This document shows, piece by piece, positions 1 through 5,667 of a stretch of DNA of 7,592 nt. Every line of letters begins with the position of its first letter. Position 1 is the stretch's first letter. Below the pieces are notes generated by a model, which was given only the letters and a program-made list of their open reading frames with translations, was not told the origin of the DNA and ran no database searches. Source of the DNA: Archaeoglobus sp. JdFR-24 (GTDB lineage Archaea > Halobacteriota > Archaeoglobi > Archaeoglobales > Archaeoglobaceae); NCBI GenBank assembly GCA_002011215.1, contig MTML01000134.1, positions 1 to 7,592 on the forward strand, given 5' to 3'. Made by a program: the position numbers and the translations under genes.

Positions 1-2
1 TA

Positions 3-608
3 AAGTACGATGTTGAAGTATTCGGCGAAACAACAATGGAAATAAACCACGTTCTCGCAGCAAAAAGAAAAATGAAATTAAAGGACATCAAAAGGATTTA
101 TTCTCATCCTCAGGCAATAGCCCAGTGCTCGGCGTTCATAAACAATTACCTTCCAATGGCAGAAATCAGATACACCTCAAGCACATCGGACGCTGTTTCA
201 ATGCTTGATGATGAATCCTGTGCGATCGTTTCTGATAACGCAGCCAATCTTTACAATCTGTTCATTCTTAAAAAGGGAATTCAGGATGCCAAGGAAAGAA
301 ATGTTACTCGATTTTACCTTATCAGACAGAAAGGGGCTTCTGAAAGGAGAGGAAAAATAACGTCACTGTTTTTTGGAGTGGAAGACAGGCCTGGGGCATT
401 GAAGGATGTTCTTGAAGTTTTCTCCAGCAGAAAAATCAATCTCAGGAAACTCGAATCAAGGCCCTCGGGATCGGCCCTTGGAGATTACATATTCTTTTCC
501 GAGGTTGAGAAGAATCTTGATGAGGATGATCTGGTTCAACTAAACAGAGTGACGACCTTTTGCAGAATAGCTGGAGTTTTTGATAGGGTTGACAGGCTCT
601 CTCTTTAG
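3..608 (+). CDS. pheA: Prephenate dehydratase, C-terminal part with ACT domain (5' end outside window)
   Basis: The enzyme converts prephenate to phenylpyruvate in phenylalanine synthesis, in the cytoplasm. The frame is open to the left edge, so the first ATG at 36 is internal; residues before it (KYDVEVFGETT) continue the dehydratase fold. About 200 residues are visible. SHPQAIAQC (from nt 102) is the family signature, TSSTSDAV (from about nt 171) the next conserved block, and TRF (nt 306-314) the conserved Thr-Arg-Phe motif of the catalytic site. A C-terminal ACT domain follows, with PGAL (nt 390-401) and ESRP (nt 453-464), the two motifs that bind phenylalanine in feedback-inhibited members. 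Roughly 80-90 residues of the dehydratase domain are missing upstream. In Archaeoglobus this domain is known to be fused behind prephenate dehydrogenase and chorismate mutase; whether that holds here cannot be seen. It is convergent with the isomerase gene. Family assignment is very secure. Confidence 0.95.
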   Translation, partial: KYDVEVFGETTMEINHVLAAKRKMKLKDIKRIYSHPQAIAQCSAFINNYLPMAEIRYTSSTSDAVSMLDDESCAIVSDNAANLYNLFILKKGIQDAKERNVTRFYLIRQKGASERRGKITSLFFGVEDRPGALKDVLEVFSSRKINLRKLESRPSGSALGDYIFFSEVEKNLDEDDLVQLNRVTTFCRIAGVFDRVDRLSL

Positions 609-611
609 TTA

Positions 612-654
612 GATGTTTTAGTATCTTTCCATTATCTTTACACGCTTTAGCGTG
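612..654 (+). terminator. Likely transcription end region of pheA
   Basis: Just after the pheA stop the plus strand is T-rich (ATGTTTTAGTATC, then ATCTTTA) and is followed by a perfect five-base-pair hairpin, CACGC-TTTA-GCGTG, at 641-654. Archaeal termination relies mainly on T-runs, so the T-rich stretch is probably the functional part and the hairpin may be incidental. The two genes converge here, so each needs an end signal within about 100 bases. This is inference from composition and position. Confidence 0.35.
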
Positions 655-674
655 AGAGGATATGGGATCAGATT

Positions 675-705
675 ATGATACTCAATTCTATCAAACCTGT
701 ATCAT
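675..705. repeat. Seven-base inverted repeat between convergent genes
   Basis: ATGATAC at 675-681 is the exact reverse complement of GTATCAT at 699-705, with a 17-base loop. It lies just beyond the stop codon of the minus-strand isomerase gene, so it could fold in the 3' end of that transcript. Role unknown; an inverted repeat of this size could arise by chance in A+T-rich DNA. Confidence 0.4.
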
Positions 706-711
706 CCAGCA

Positions 712-1323
712 TCATGAATCCTCTATGTGCTCCTTTATAACCGTATTCTTTGAAATGGATTTGTATTCTCCAATTGCCATTATAAGAACTTCCTGCAGCA
801 GATATGTCATCAGCTCAAACTCCCCTGCGCCATAGAAAGGTGAATTGTTTTTTGAAACCTGTGCTTCAAGATACTTCCACCCCTTTGCCTTCTCTAAACC
901 ACCGGGAAGCGTAATTATGAGATCGGCCAGTTTTCCAAGTGTGGATTTAGGGTAGGAAGTGATGGCAATAAGTTTCGCCCCCTCCTCCTTTCCCTTTTTT
1001 GCAACAAAAATTGCCTCGGCAGTCTCTCCTGAACCGGAGAAAACAATAATCACATCTCTTTTGTTAATTTTCTCCCTAACTTCATCTCCCAACCACCACA
1101 CCTTGTGGCCAAATTTCTTCTCAAAATGTTTGAGTCTGATGGCAAAGCACAGTGCCACAGCACCACTTCTGCCAATGCCATACACATGAACTGCGTCCCC
1201 ACCCTCAAGCATTTTTATAAATCTATCAAACTTATCTCTTTGCTTATCAATAAATTCCGGAAATATACTGAGATATTCAACGAGTCTTTGGGAGTTTGAT
1301 ACAACATAATCTGAATATTTCAT
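712..1323 (-). CDS. SIS-domain sugar-phosphate isomerase, 6-phospho-3-hexuloisomerase-like
   Basis: A 203-residue soluble protein made of one SIS (sugar isomerase) domain. The phosphosugar-binding segments are visible: YGIGRSGAVA at about 48-57, the second phosphate loop FSGSGET at 95-101, and AKKGKEEGAKLIAIT at 108-122. Length and the GRSG motif fit archaeal 6-phospho-3-hexuloisomerase (HxlB, MJ1247 type), which interconverts 3-hexulose 6-phosphate and fructose 6-phosphate. In archaea lacking an oxidative pentose phosphate pathway this supplies ribulose 5-phosphate. The C-terminal part (SPFYGAGEFELM, 161-172) keeps a Gly-x-x-Glu pattern but departs from the Pro-Leu-Gly-Thr-type segment I expect there, so the substrate could differ. 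No hexulose-phosphate synthase (hxlA) is adjacent. The ATG at 1323 is the first in-frame start and has no ribosome site, consistent with a leaderless mRNA. Fold sure; exact substrate moderate. Confidence 0.8.
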   Translation of the reverse strand: MKYSDYVVSNSQRLVEYLSIFPEFIDKQRDKFDRFIKMLEGGDAVHVYGIGRSGAVALCFAIRLKHFEKKFGHKVWWLGDEVREKINKRDVIIVFSGSGETAEAIFVAKKGKEEGAKLIAITSYPKSTLGKLADLIITLPGGLEKAKGWKYLEAQVSKNNSPFYGAGEFELMTYLLQEVLIMAIGEYKSISKNTVIKEHIEDS

Positions 1324-1344
1324 AATAATAAATTGGTATAAAGA

Positions 1345-1360
1345 GTATTAAATGTTTTTT
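1345..1360 (-). promoter_or_regulatory. Candidate TATA/BRE promoter of the SIS isomerase gene
   Basis: On the minus strand an A-rich element (AAAAAACA) runs into ATTTAATA, ending about 22 bases before the ATG at 1323. That spacing would start transcription at or near the start codon, in keeping with the lack of a ribosome site. A second TTTATA at 1342-1337 is too close for a leaderless start, and a further TATAAAT at about 1432-1426 could give a longer leader. Judged from sequence alone. Confidence 0.4.
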
Positions 1361-1448
1361 AGATTTTAGGGTTTTTAGATATTTCAGCCGGGCGTTCATG
1401 TAATTTTGGATAAATCATTAAAGAGATTTATACTATCTTCTGGTTCTA

Positions 1449-1506
1449 CAATCAAAGGGCCCTTTTTCAGTCTCCACCGGCGAATTCTAGTTTTTCTGTT
1501 TGATTG
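1449..1506. repeat. Nested palindrome and long-range inverted repeat
   Basis: CAATCAAA at 1449-1456 pairs exactly with TTTGATTG at 1499-1506, eight base pairs enclosing 42 bases. Overlapping its left arm is AAAGGGCCCTTT at 1454-1465, a perfect 12-base palindrome. The two foldings compete for the same AAA, so they are alternative structures. As DNA the palindrome has the symmetry of a dimeric repressor site; as RNA it would sit downstream of the ubiD stop or in a distant leader of the isomerase mRNA. No function is recognised. Confidence 0.55.
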
Positions 1507-1533
1507 GACTTAAATTGGGTTTAATAAACTATT

Positions 1534-2979
1534 TTATCTCCCAATTATTTTATCCCTCAGATCCCTCCATATCTCTGAAACCCTTTTTTTAATTTCTGGA
1601 TCCATCTCTACTGCTTCAGGCCACTCTCTTGTAAAACCCTCCTCCTCCCATTTTCTTGTTGCATCTATTCCCAGCTTACCTCCAAGATTCGGCAAATAGG
1701 TTGAATGATCGAGGGAGTCAATGGGAGCGTTATCTATTATTACGACATCTCTGGCAGGATCAAAACGACTCGTAACTGCCCAGATAACTTCCTGCATGTT
1801 ATGGATGTTTATGTCGTCATCGACCACGATAACCACTTTGGTGAGGGAAAGCATCCCTATACCCCACAAAGCGAACATCACCTTTTTTGCCTGTCCGGGA
1901 AAGCTCTTCTTTATTGACACAATTGCCAGGTTGTGGAAAGCAGCCTCCACCGGGAGATTTATATCGACAATTTCGGGATATAGCATCCTGATAATGGGAA
2001 GGAAGATCCTCTCAGTTGCTTTTCCAAGCCATGCATCTTCCATCGGTGGTTTTCCAACGACTGTGGCATGGTAAATTGGATCTTCTCTGTGTGTTATGGT
2101 GGTTATGTGAAAAACAGGATATGGCTCGGGAGGGGTGTAATAGCCTGTATGGTCTCCAAATGGTCCCTCTATCCTGAACTCGTCGGGCTTAACATACCCC
2201 TCGAGAACGATCTCGGAATCTGCAGGTACCTTTAAATCCACGGTCTCGCAATCTATTAGCTTTATTCTTTCCTTTCTGATGAATCCTGCGAACATGAACT
2301 CGTCAATTCCTCCGGGAAGTGGAGCTGTAGCTGAATAAAGTATGGCAGGATCAACGCCTATCGCTACCGCAACCTCAAGCTTTCCATCTGCTTTTCTGAA
2401 ATGTGATGCGCCATGCTTGTGTATCTGCCAGTGCATGCCGGTCGTTCTGGAATCGTAAACCTGCATTCTGTACATCCCGGCATTCAATTCGTCAGTTTCC
2501 GGATCTTTTGTTATGACGACTGGAAAAGTTATAAATTTGCCCGCATCATGGGGCCAGCATTTAAGGATCGGGAACTTCTCAAGATCTGGTTCGCTCATTA
2601 TCACCTCTTTGCAGGCACCCCTTTTTACGGTCTTGGGGATGAAACTCATGGCATCTTTAAGAACAGAAAGGCTTTTTATTCCATCAATAAGTCCAGCAGG
2701 TCGAATTTTCGTCATTCCAGTAAGCCTCTCACCAATCTCCTCAAGCCTCTCCACCTCAAGAGCCATTTTCATTCTTTTCTCTGTTCCGAAGGCATTCATC
2801 AAGACTGGTATGTTATATCCTTTAGGTCTCTCAAATAGAATAGCCTTTCCACCTTCTTTTACTGCTCTGTCTGTCAGTTCCGTCATTTCCAGAACAGGGC
2901 TTATTTCTTGCTGCACTCTGACAAGTTCCCCCTCTTCTTCGAGCTTTTTAATGAAAGCTCTGAGATCATTGTATGGCAT
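1534..2979 (-). CDS. ubiD: UbiD-family prenylated-FMN-dependent decarboxylase, menaquinone (futalosine) type
   Basis: A 481-residue soluble enzyme expected to remove a ring carboxylate using prenylated FMN, made by a UbiX partner. Numbering from the GTG at 2985, Asn168, Arg173 (NAGMYR) and His191 (in HWQIHKHG) match the cofactor and metal-binding positions of the family. PLPGGIDEF (223-230) carries the next metal-ligand glutamate, Glu229. EGPFGDHTGYY (273-283) gives Glu273 and Asp278, which complete the Arg-Glu-Asp/Glu catalytic set. The C-terminal half (FHNLAIVSIKK, GMLSLTK, GGKLGIDATRKW) closely resembles the decarboxylases of the futalosine menaquinone pathway from actinomycetes (SCO4490 type). 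It is less like the shorter archaeal anhydromevalonate-phosphate decarboxylases. The role in menaquinone synthesis is therefore favoured but inferred. I place the start at the ATG at 2979; a GTG two codons earlier (2985) is possible. Neither has a ribosome site. Confidence 0.92.
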   Translation of the reverse strand: MPYNDLRAFIKKLEEEGELVRVQQEISPVLEMTELTDRAVKEGGKAILFERPKGYNIPVLMNAFGTEKRMKMALEVERLEEIGERLTGMTKIRPAGLIDGIKSLSVLKDAMSFIPKTVKRGACKEVIMSEPDLEKFPILKCWPHDAGKFITFPVVITKDPETDELNAGMYRMQVYDSRTTGMHWQIHKHGASHFRKADGKLEVAVAIGVDPAILYSATAPLPGGIDEFMFAGFIRKERIKLIDCETVDLKVPADSEIVLEGYVKPDEFRIEGPFGDHTGYYTPPEPYPVFHITTITHREDPIYHATVVGKPPMEDAWLGKATERIFLPIIRMLYPEIVDINLPVEAAFHNLAIVSIKKSFPGQAKKVMFALWGIGMLSLTKVVIVVDDDINIHNMQEVIWAVTSRFDPARDVVIIDNAPIDSLDHSTYLPNLGGKLGIDATRKWEEEGFTREWPEAVEMDPEIKKRVSEIWRDLRDKIIGR

Positions 2980-3002
2980 GAACACATTTCATTCAGTAAC
3001 GT

Positions 3003-3017
3003 TAAAAATATTTTGTA
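3003..3017 (-). promoter_or_regulatory. Candidate TATA element of ubiD
   Basis: On the minus strand, ACAAAATATTTTTAA lies about 24-38 bases before the ATG at 2979, the spacing expected for a leaderless archaeal transcript. The match to a consensus TATA box is only fair. A better-looking CTTATAACC at about 3083-3075 on the same strand would give a leader of some 70 bases instead. Confidence 0.3.
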
Positions 3018-3120
3018 AACTCTCACAGCCTCACGAATATTGTCGAAATCATCTCGGAGCGGAGAGACGGAAAGGGTTATAAGCACATACAGCACTCAGA
3101 AACTATCTTCAAAGGCTTTA

Positions 3121-3161
3121 TCTAATAGCATTGTGTGAGGCTCTAATAATATCGTGTAAGA
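3121..3161 (+). repeat. Imperfect 20-base direct repeat with 21-base period upstream of leuA
   Basis: Copy one (3121-3140) starts TCTAATAGCATTGTGTG and copy two (3142-3161) starts TCTAATAATATCGTGTA. They agree at 15 of 20 positions, and all five differences are transitions. The 21-base period is two helical turns, which would put both copies on the same DNA face. It lies in the divergent ubiD-leuA region, 50-90 bases before the leuA start, next to a weak TATA candidate (CTTTATCTAATA at about 3116-3127). A regulator site for leuA or ubiD is possible. Confidence 0.45.
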
Positions 3162-3165
3162 GTGG

Positions 3166-3216
3166 ATGGAGCGGATGTTTGAAGTATTTGAAGAAGGTGT
3201 AGGGGTGATATATTGA
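3166..3216 (+). CDS. Possible 16-codon mini-ORF overlapping the leuA start
   Basis: ATG at 3166 opens a frame encoding MERMFEVFEEGVGVIY, ending in TGA at 3214-3216. That stop overlaps the TTG start of leuA (3213-3215) in the arrangement TTGA, the type of overlap seen in translationally coupled genes. The leuA ribosome site lies inside this frame. It has no clear ribosome site of its own (only GAGTGG directly before the ATG), and a stop at 3157-3159 prevents upstream extension. It contains no leucine codon, so it is not an evident leucine attenuator peptide. It may well be a chance frame. Confidence 0.25.
   Translation: MERMFEVFEEGVGVIY
3202..3208 (+). promoter_or_regulatory. Ribosome binding site that fixes the leuA TTG start
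   Basis: GGGGTGA, a full match to the archaeal GGTGA core, ends four bases before TTG at 3213. The only upstream in-frame possibility before a stop at 3189-3191 contains no ATG, GTG or TTG, so the TTG is the sole workable start. Homologues also begin within a few residues of the FDTTLRDGEQ motif, as this start gives. Confidence 0.8.
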
Positions 3217-4712
3217 AGGTTACAGTATTCGATACGACTCTCAGGGATGGGGAGCAAACACCAGGAGTCTCGTTTCCATTAAATTACAAAATCCAGATCG
3301 CCAAGCAGCTTGATAAGCTTGGGGTTGATGTAATAGAGGCTGGATTTCCTGTCGCATCAAAAGGTGAGTTTGAGGCTGTTAAAGCAATAGTAAATTCAGG
3401 TTTGAATTCAAAAATTTGCGGTCTTGCCAGAATTGTTAGGGAAGATATAGATGCAGCTCTTGATGCGGAAGTGGATCTTGTTCATATTTTTATCTCAACT
3501 TCAAAGATTCAGATAGATCACACGATAAAAAAGAGCCGGGAGGAAATCGTAAATTTATCTGTTGAAGCGGTTGAGTACATCAAGGAGCATGGAAGGGAAT
3601 GTATGTTCTCTGCCATGGATGCTACAAGAACTGAAATTGATTATCTCAGGCAGATCTATAAAGCTGTAGAAGATGCCGGTGTTGATATTGTAAATGTTCC
3701 TGATACTGTGGGAATCGCAACCCCTTTCAAATTCCATGAGCTTATAAAAGATCTCAGAAGTCATTTAAAGGTTCCAATTGATGTTCATTGCCATAATGAT
3801 TTTGGGCTTGCAACAGCGAACACATATGTTGCTGTTCTTGCTGGTGCAAATCAGGTTCAGGTTACTGTGAATGGAATAGGTGAGAGAGCCGGTAATGCAA
3901 ATCTTGCAGAGGTTGTGATGATTCTTGAAAGTATTGAAGGAATTGAAACCAATATCAGGACTGAATATCTTGTTGAAACGTCCAAGCTTGTGGAAAGGTT
4001 TTCAGGATTCAGAATGCCACCAAACACGCCAATTGTCGGTGACAATGCCTTCAGCCATGAAAGTGGAATTCATGCCCATGGAGTGATAAAGGAATCATCG
4101 ACTTTCGAACCCGGAGTCATTACACCTGAAATGGTTGGACATAGGAGAAGGATAATCCTTGGAAAGCATGCTGGAAGACACCAGATAAAGAAAATGCTCG
4201 AAGATGCAGGATATCCTGTTGATGAAGATAACCTCACAAAAATCGTTGAAAAAGTCAAGGAGCTGGGAGATAAGGGTAAAAAGGTTACCGATTTAGATCT
4301 TTTCACCATTGCAGAAGTTGTGCTTGGTGAACTGAGGAAAGAGGAAAGGGCGATACTTGTTGATGAAATTACTGTTCTTACGGGGAACAGGATAACCCCG
4401 ACTGCTGTTATTAACGCTAATGTCTTCGACAGCAAGAAAGTTACTTCAGCAATTGGAGTTGGACCGGTTGATGCAGCTTTGAAAGCTGTAACGGATCTGG
4501 TGGGCAAGAGTGCAAGAATAACTGAATTCAGAATGGATGCAATAACTGGTGGAAGTGACGCACTTGCTGAAGTTTATGTCACTGTTGAAGACGAAAACGG
4601 GGAATCTTTCACCGCAAGAGCAGCCGGACCGGATATTATAATGGCATCAATAGATGCGGTTATTAATGCTGTTAACTACCTCATGCTTAAAAAAATGAGA
4701 AATAAGAGTTGA
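3213..4712 (+). CDS. leuA: 2-isopropylmalate synthase (alternatively (R)-citramalate synthase)
   Basis: A 499-residue cytoplasmic enzyme that condenses acetyl-CoA with a 2-oxo acid: 2-oxoisovalerate for leucine if LeuA, pyruvate for isoleucine if CimA. The N-terminal TIM barrel shows FDTTLRDGEQTPG (6-18, with the catalytic Arg11 and metal-binding Asp12), VHCHNDFGLATAN (191-203, metal-binding His192 and His194) and NGIGERAGNA (220-229). A linker with GDNAFSHESGIHAHG (276-290) and GRHQIKKML precedes the C-terminal LeuA-type regulatory domain (about 370-495, with GVGPVDAALKAV and the segment MDAITGGSDALAEV), the site of end-product feedback in the family. EAGFPVASKGEFEAV (42-56) looks like isopropylmalate synthases; as I recall it, the Methanocaldococcus CimA has a different EAGSAITSKGE segment. 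LeuA is therefore favoured, though archaeal paralogues are often mislabelled. Full length and intact. No leuC, leuD or leuB gene is adjacent. Confidence 0.88.
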   Translation: MKVTVFDTTLRDGEQTPGVSFPLNYKIQIAKQLDKLGVDVIEAGFPVASKGEFEAVKAIVNSGLNSKICGLARIVREDIDAALDAEVDLVHIFISTSKIQIDHTIKKSREEIVNLSVEAVEYIKEHGRECMFSAMDATRTEIDYLRQIYKAVEDAGVDIVNVPDTVGIATPFKFHELIKDLRSHLKVPIDVHCHNDFGLATANTYVAVLAGANQVQVTVNGIGERAGNANLAEVVMILESIEGIETNIRTEYLVETSKLVERFSGFRMPPNTPIVGDNAFSHESGIHAHGVIKESSTFEPGVITPEMVGHRRRIILGKHAGRHQIKKMLEDAGYPVDEDNLTKIVEKVKELGDKGKKVTDLDLFTIAEVVLGELRKEERAILVDEITVLTGNRITPTAVINANVFDSKKVTSAIGVGPVDAALKAVTDLVGKSARITEFRMDAITGGSDALAEVYVTVEDENGESFTARAAGPDIIMASIDAVINAVNYLMLKKMRNKS

Positions 4713-4772
4713 GTCAAGCAATGGGGCCGAAGTGATTGGATTTCAACAGAGAAGAACTTAAAATCTCGTTTT

Positions 4773-4777
4773 GGTGG
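4773..4777 (+). promoter_or_regulatory. Ribosome binding site deciding the TatD start
   Basis: GGTGG lies eight bases before ATG at 4786 and supports that codon over the in-frame TTG at 4771 and GTG at 4774, which have no ribosome site and would add five residues ahead of the conserved DSHCH motif. A TATA-like CTTAAAAT at 4757-4764 is also about 25 bases before the ATG, so a separate near-leaderless promoter cannot be excluded. Confidence 0.5.
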
Positions 4778-4785
4778 AATATATA

Positions 4786-5523
4786 ATGTACGATCTGATT
4801 GATTCGCATTGCCATATACAGATGGCTACCTTTGATAAAGACAGGGATGAAGTGATAAGGAGGGCAAAAGCATCTGGTGTTACTAATATGATTGTCTCAG
4901 GATATGATTCAATCTCAAACCACAGGGCCCTTAGACTGGGCTATAATTGTGTTTTCATAACTCTCGGCCTCTCCCCTAACATGAGGGTTGGTGAGAACAT
5001 AGATTACATAAAAGATCAGATAAAAGATAATGCAGATCGTATTGTTGCTATTGGAGAAATCGGCCTCGATAGGGTTAAGAGCAAACTTCCCGTAGAAAAG
5101 CAGAAAAAAATTTTTTTAGAATTTCTAGATCTGGCAGAGGAATTGAAAAAACCTGTCGTGATACATGCGAGGGAGTCGGAAGTTGATGTCTTGAACATTC
5201 TGAAAAAATATGATTTAAAATGCATGTTTCACTGCTTCAGTGGAAATGTTAAAGCCATGAGGGCTGCTCAGGATAATGGTTATTTAATTTCGCTATCTAC
5301 GATGGTCTGCTTTTCAAAAAAACATCAGCAACTTGCCTCAAAAGTGGATCTTGAAAACCTGGTAATAGAGAGTGATAGTCCATTTCTTTCGCCAAAAAGA
5401 GGAAGAAACGAACCGGCAAATGTTATCTATGCTTTGAAGGAAATTGCTGTTCAAAGAGAATCAGAGGAAAAAGATGTGGTCAATGCAGTAGCTGAAAATG
5501 CAAGAAGATTTTTTGAAATTTGA
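4786..5523 (+). CDS. tatD: TatD-family metal-dependent hydrolase (putative DNase)
   Basis: A 245-residue single-domain protein of the amidohydrolase-type TIM barrel. Family members such as E. coli TatD are metal-dependent 3'-5' nucleases; no link with Tat export is implied. The metal-binding set is complete: IDSHCH near the N-terminus (His8, His10), AIGEIGLD (Glu91), VIHARE (His127), MFHCFSG (His149) and IESDSPFLSP (Asp197). RNEPANVIYALKEIA near the C-terminus is also typical. The segment normally read as Gly-Leu/Ile-His-Pro is LGLSPN here, with Ser in place of His; this is not one of the main metal ligands, so activity is still expected. Length is slightly short for the family (about 250-265). 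It lies 73 bases after leuA on the same strand and 140 bases before an NYN-domain gene, another predicted nuclease. In vivo substrate unknown. Confidence 0.9.
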   Translation: MYDLIDSHCHIQMATFDKDRDEVIRRAKASGVTNMIVSGYDSISNHRALRLGYNCVFITLGLSPNMRVGENIDYIKDQIKDNADRIVAIGEIGLDRVKSKLPVEKQKKIFLEFLDLAEELKKPVVIHARESEVDVLNILKKYDLKCMFHCFSGNVKAMRAAQDNGYLISLSTMVCFSKKHQQLASKVDLENLVIESDSPFLSPKRGRNEPANVIYALKEIAVQRESEEKDVVNAVAENARRFFEI

Positions 5524-5581
5524 GAGTTTAAGTGAGGATTGGTTATCTTTGTAAAATAGGATTGGAGAACATAAATACTCA

Positions 5582-5595
5582 AAAATTTTTTAAAC
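5582..5595 (+). promoter_or_regulatory. Candidate promoter of the NYN-domain gene
   Basis: An A-rich upstream element runs into TTTTTTAAA (5587-5595), resembling a BRE plus TATA box. Transcription would begin around 5615-5620, giving a leader of about 45-50 bases that holds both copies of the duplicated start region. A second TATA-like ATAAATAC at 5571-5578 is an alternative. Confidence 0.4.
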
Positions 5596-5621
5596 CTGAA
5601 TAAACAAGAAAGTTATGGGCT

Positions 5622-5667
5622 TTTGGTTGGTAGTGGTGAAATGGTTATGGTGGTAGTGGTGAAATGG
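5622..5667 (+). repeat. 23-base tandem duplication of the ribosome site and start codon of the NYN gene
   Basis: Two adjacent 23-base units (5622-5644 and 5645-5667) agree at 20 positions and share GGTAGTGGTGAAATGG exactly (5629-5644 and 5652-5667). Each ends with GGTGAA directly before an ATG. Only the second ATG, 5664, opens the NYN frame. Since 23 is not a multiple of three, the first (5641) opens a 14-codon frame that runs past 5664 and stops at 5683-5685. An earlier ATG at 5615 opens the third frame, 13 codons with four Trp, stopping at 5654-5656. Confidence 0.8.

Larger units (their letters stand above)
1324..1533. other. 210-base intergenic region between ubiD and the isomerase gene; no gene seen
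   Basis: I find no coding frame with start and ribosome site, and no tRNA or clear box C/D RNA. The segment next to the isomerase is A+T-rich promoter DNA with TTTAGAT twice (1356-1379 area). The segment next to ubiD holds a 12-base perfect palindrome, an enclosing inverted repeat (annotated separately) and, just after the ubiD stop, an 11-base imperfect palindrome GTTTAATAAAC at 1519-1529. A plus-strand TATA-like TTTATACTA at about 1426-1434 lies 25 bases before this structured part, so a small antisense-direction transcript is conceivable but unproven. Confidence 0.5.

Noticed and set aside
641..654. Bacterial-type intrinsic terminator after pheA
   Set aside because: The five-base-pair stem is not followed by a T-run on the plus strand, so it lacks the usual arrangement; the T-rich DNA lies before it.
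1441..1465. tRNA-like T-arm (GGTTCTACAATC)
   Set aside because: The loop does not fit the conserved TTCRA pattern and no D-arm, anticodon arm or acceptor stem can be formed around it.
1380..1510. Box C/D guide RNA between ubiD and the isomerase
   Set aside because: A CTGA exists on the minus strand, but no matching C box (RTGATGA) with D' and C' boxes lies at proper spacing.
2980..2985. GTG start of ubiD at 2985
   Set aside because: It adds only two residues, has no ribosome site, and the ATG at 2979 is directly followed by the conserved N-terminal YNDLRAF. Not fully excluded.
2413..3082. Plus-strand open frames of 141 and 189 codons opposite ubiD
   Set aside because: They are antisense to a gene with clear UbiD motifs, are rich in Ser and Phe as typical of reverse-strand shadows, and show no family resemblance.
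4070..4507. Minus-strand 145-codon open frame opposite leuA
   Set aside because: Its Ser/Thr-rich composition reflects the complement of the leuA codons; the plus-strand frame has full catalytic and regulatory motifs.
4771..4785. TTG start at 4771 for the TatD gene
   Set aside because: The GGTGG at 4773-4777 is better placed for ATG at 4786, and the family begins a few residues before the DSHCH motif.
5622..5667. CRISPR-like or microsatellite array
   Set aside because: There are only two adjacent copies with no spacers, and they coincide with a translation start.
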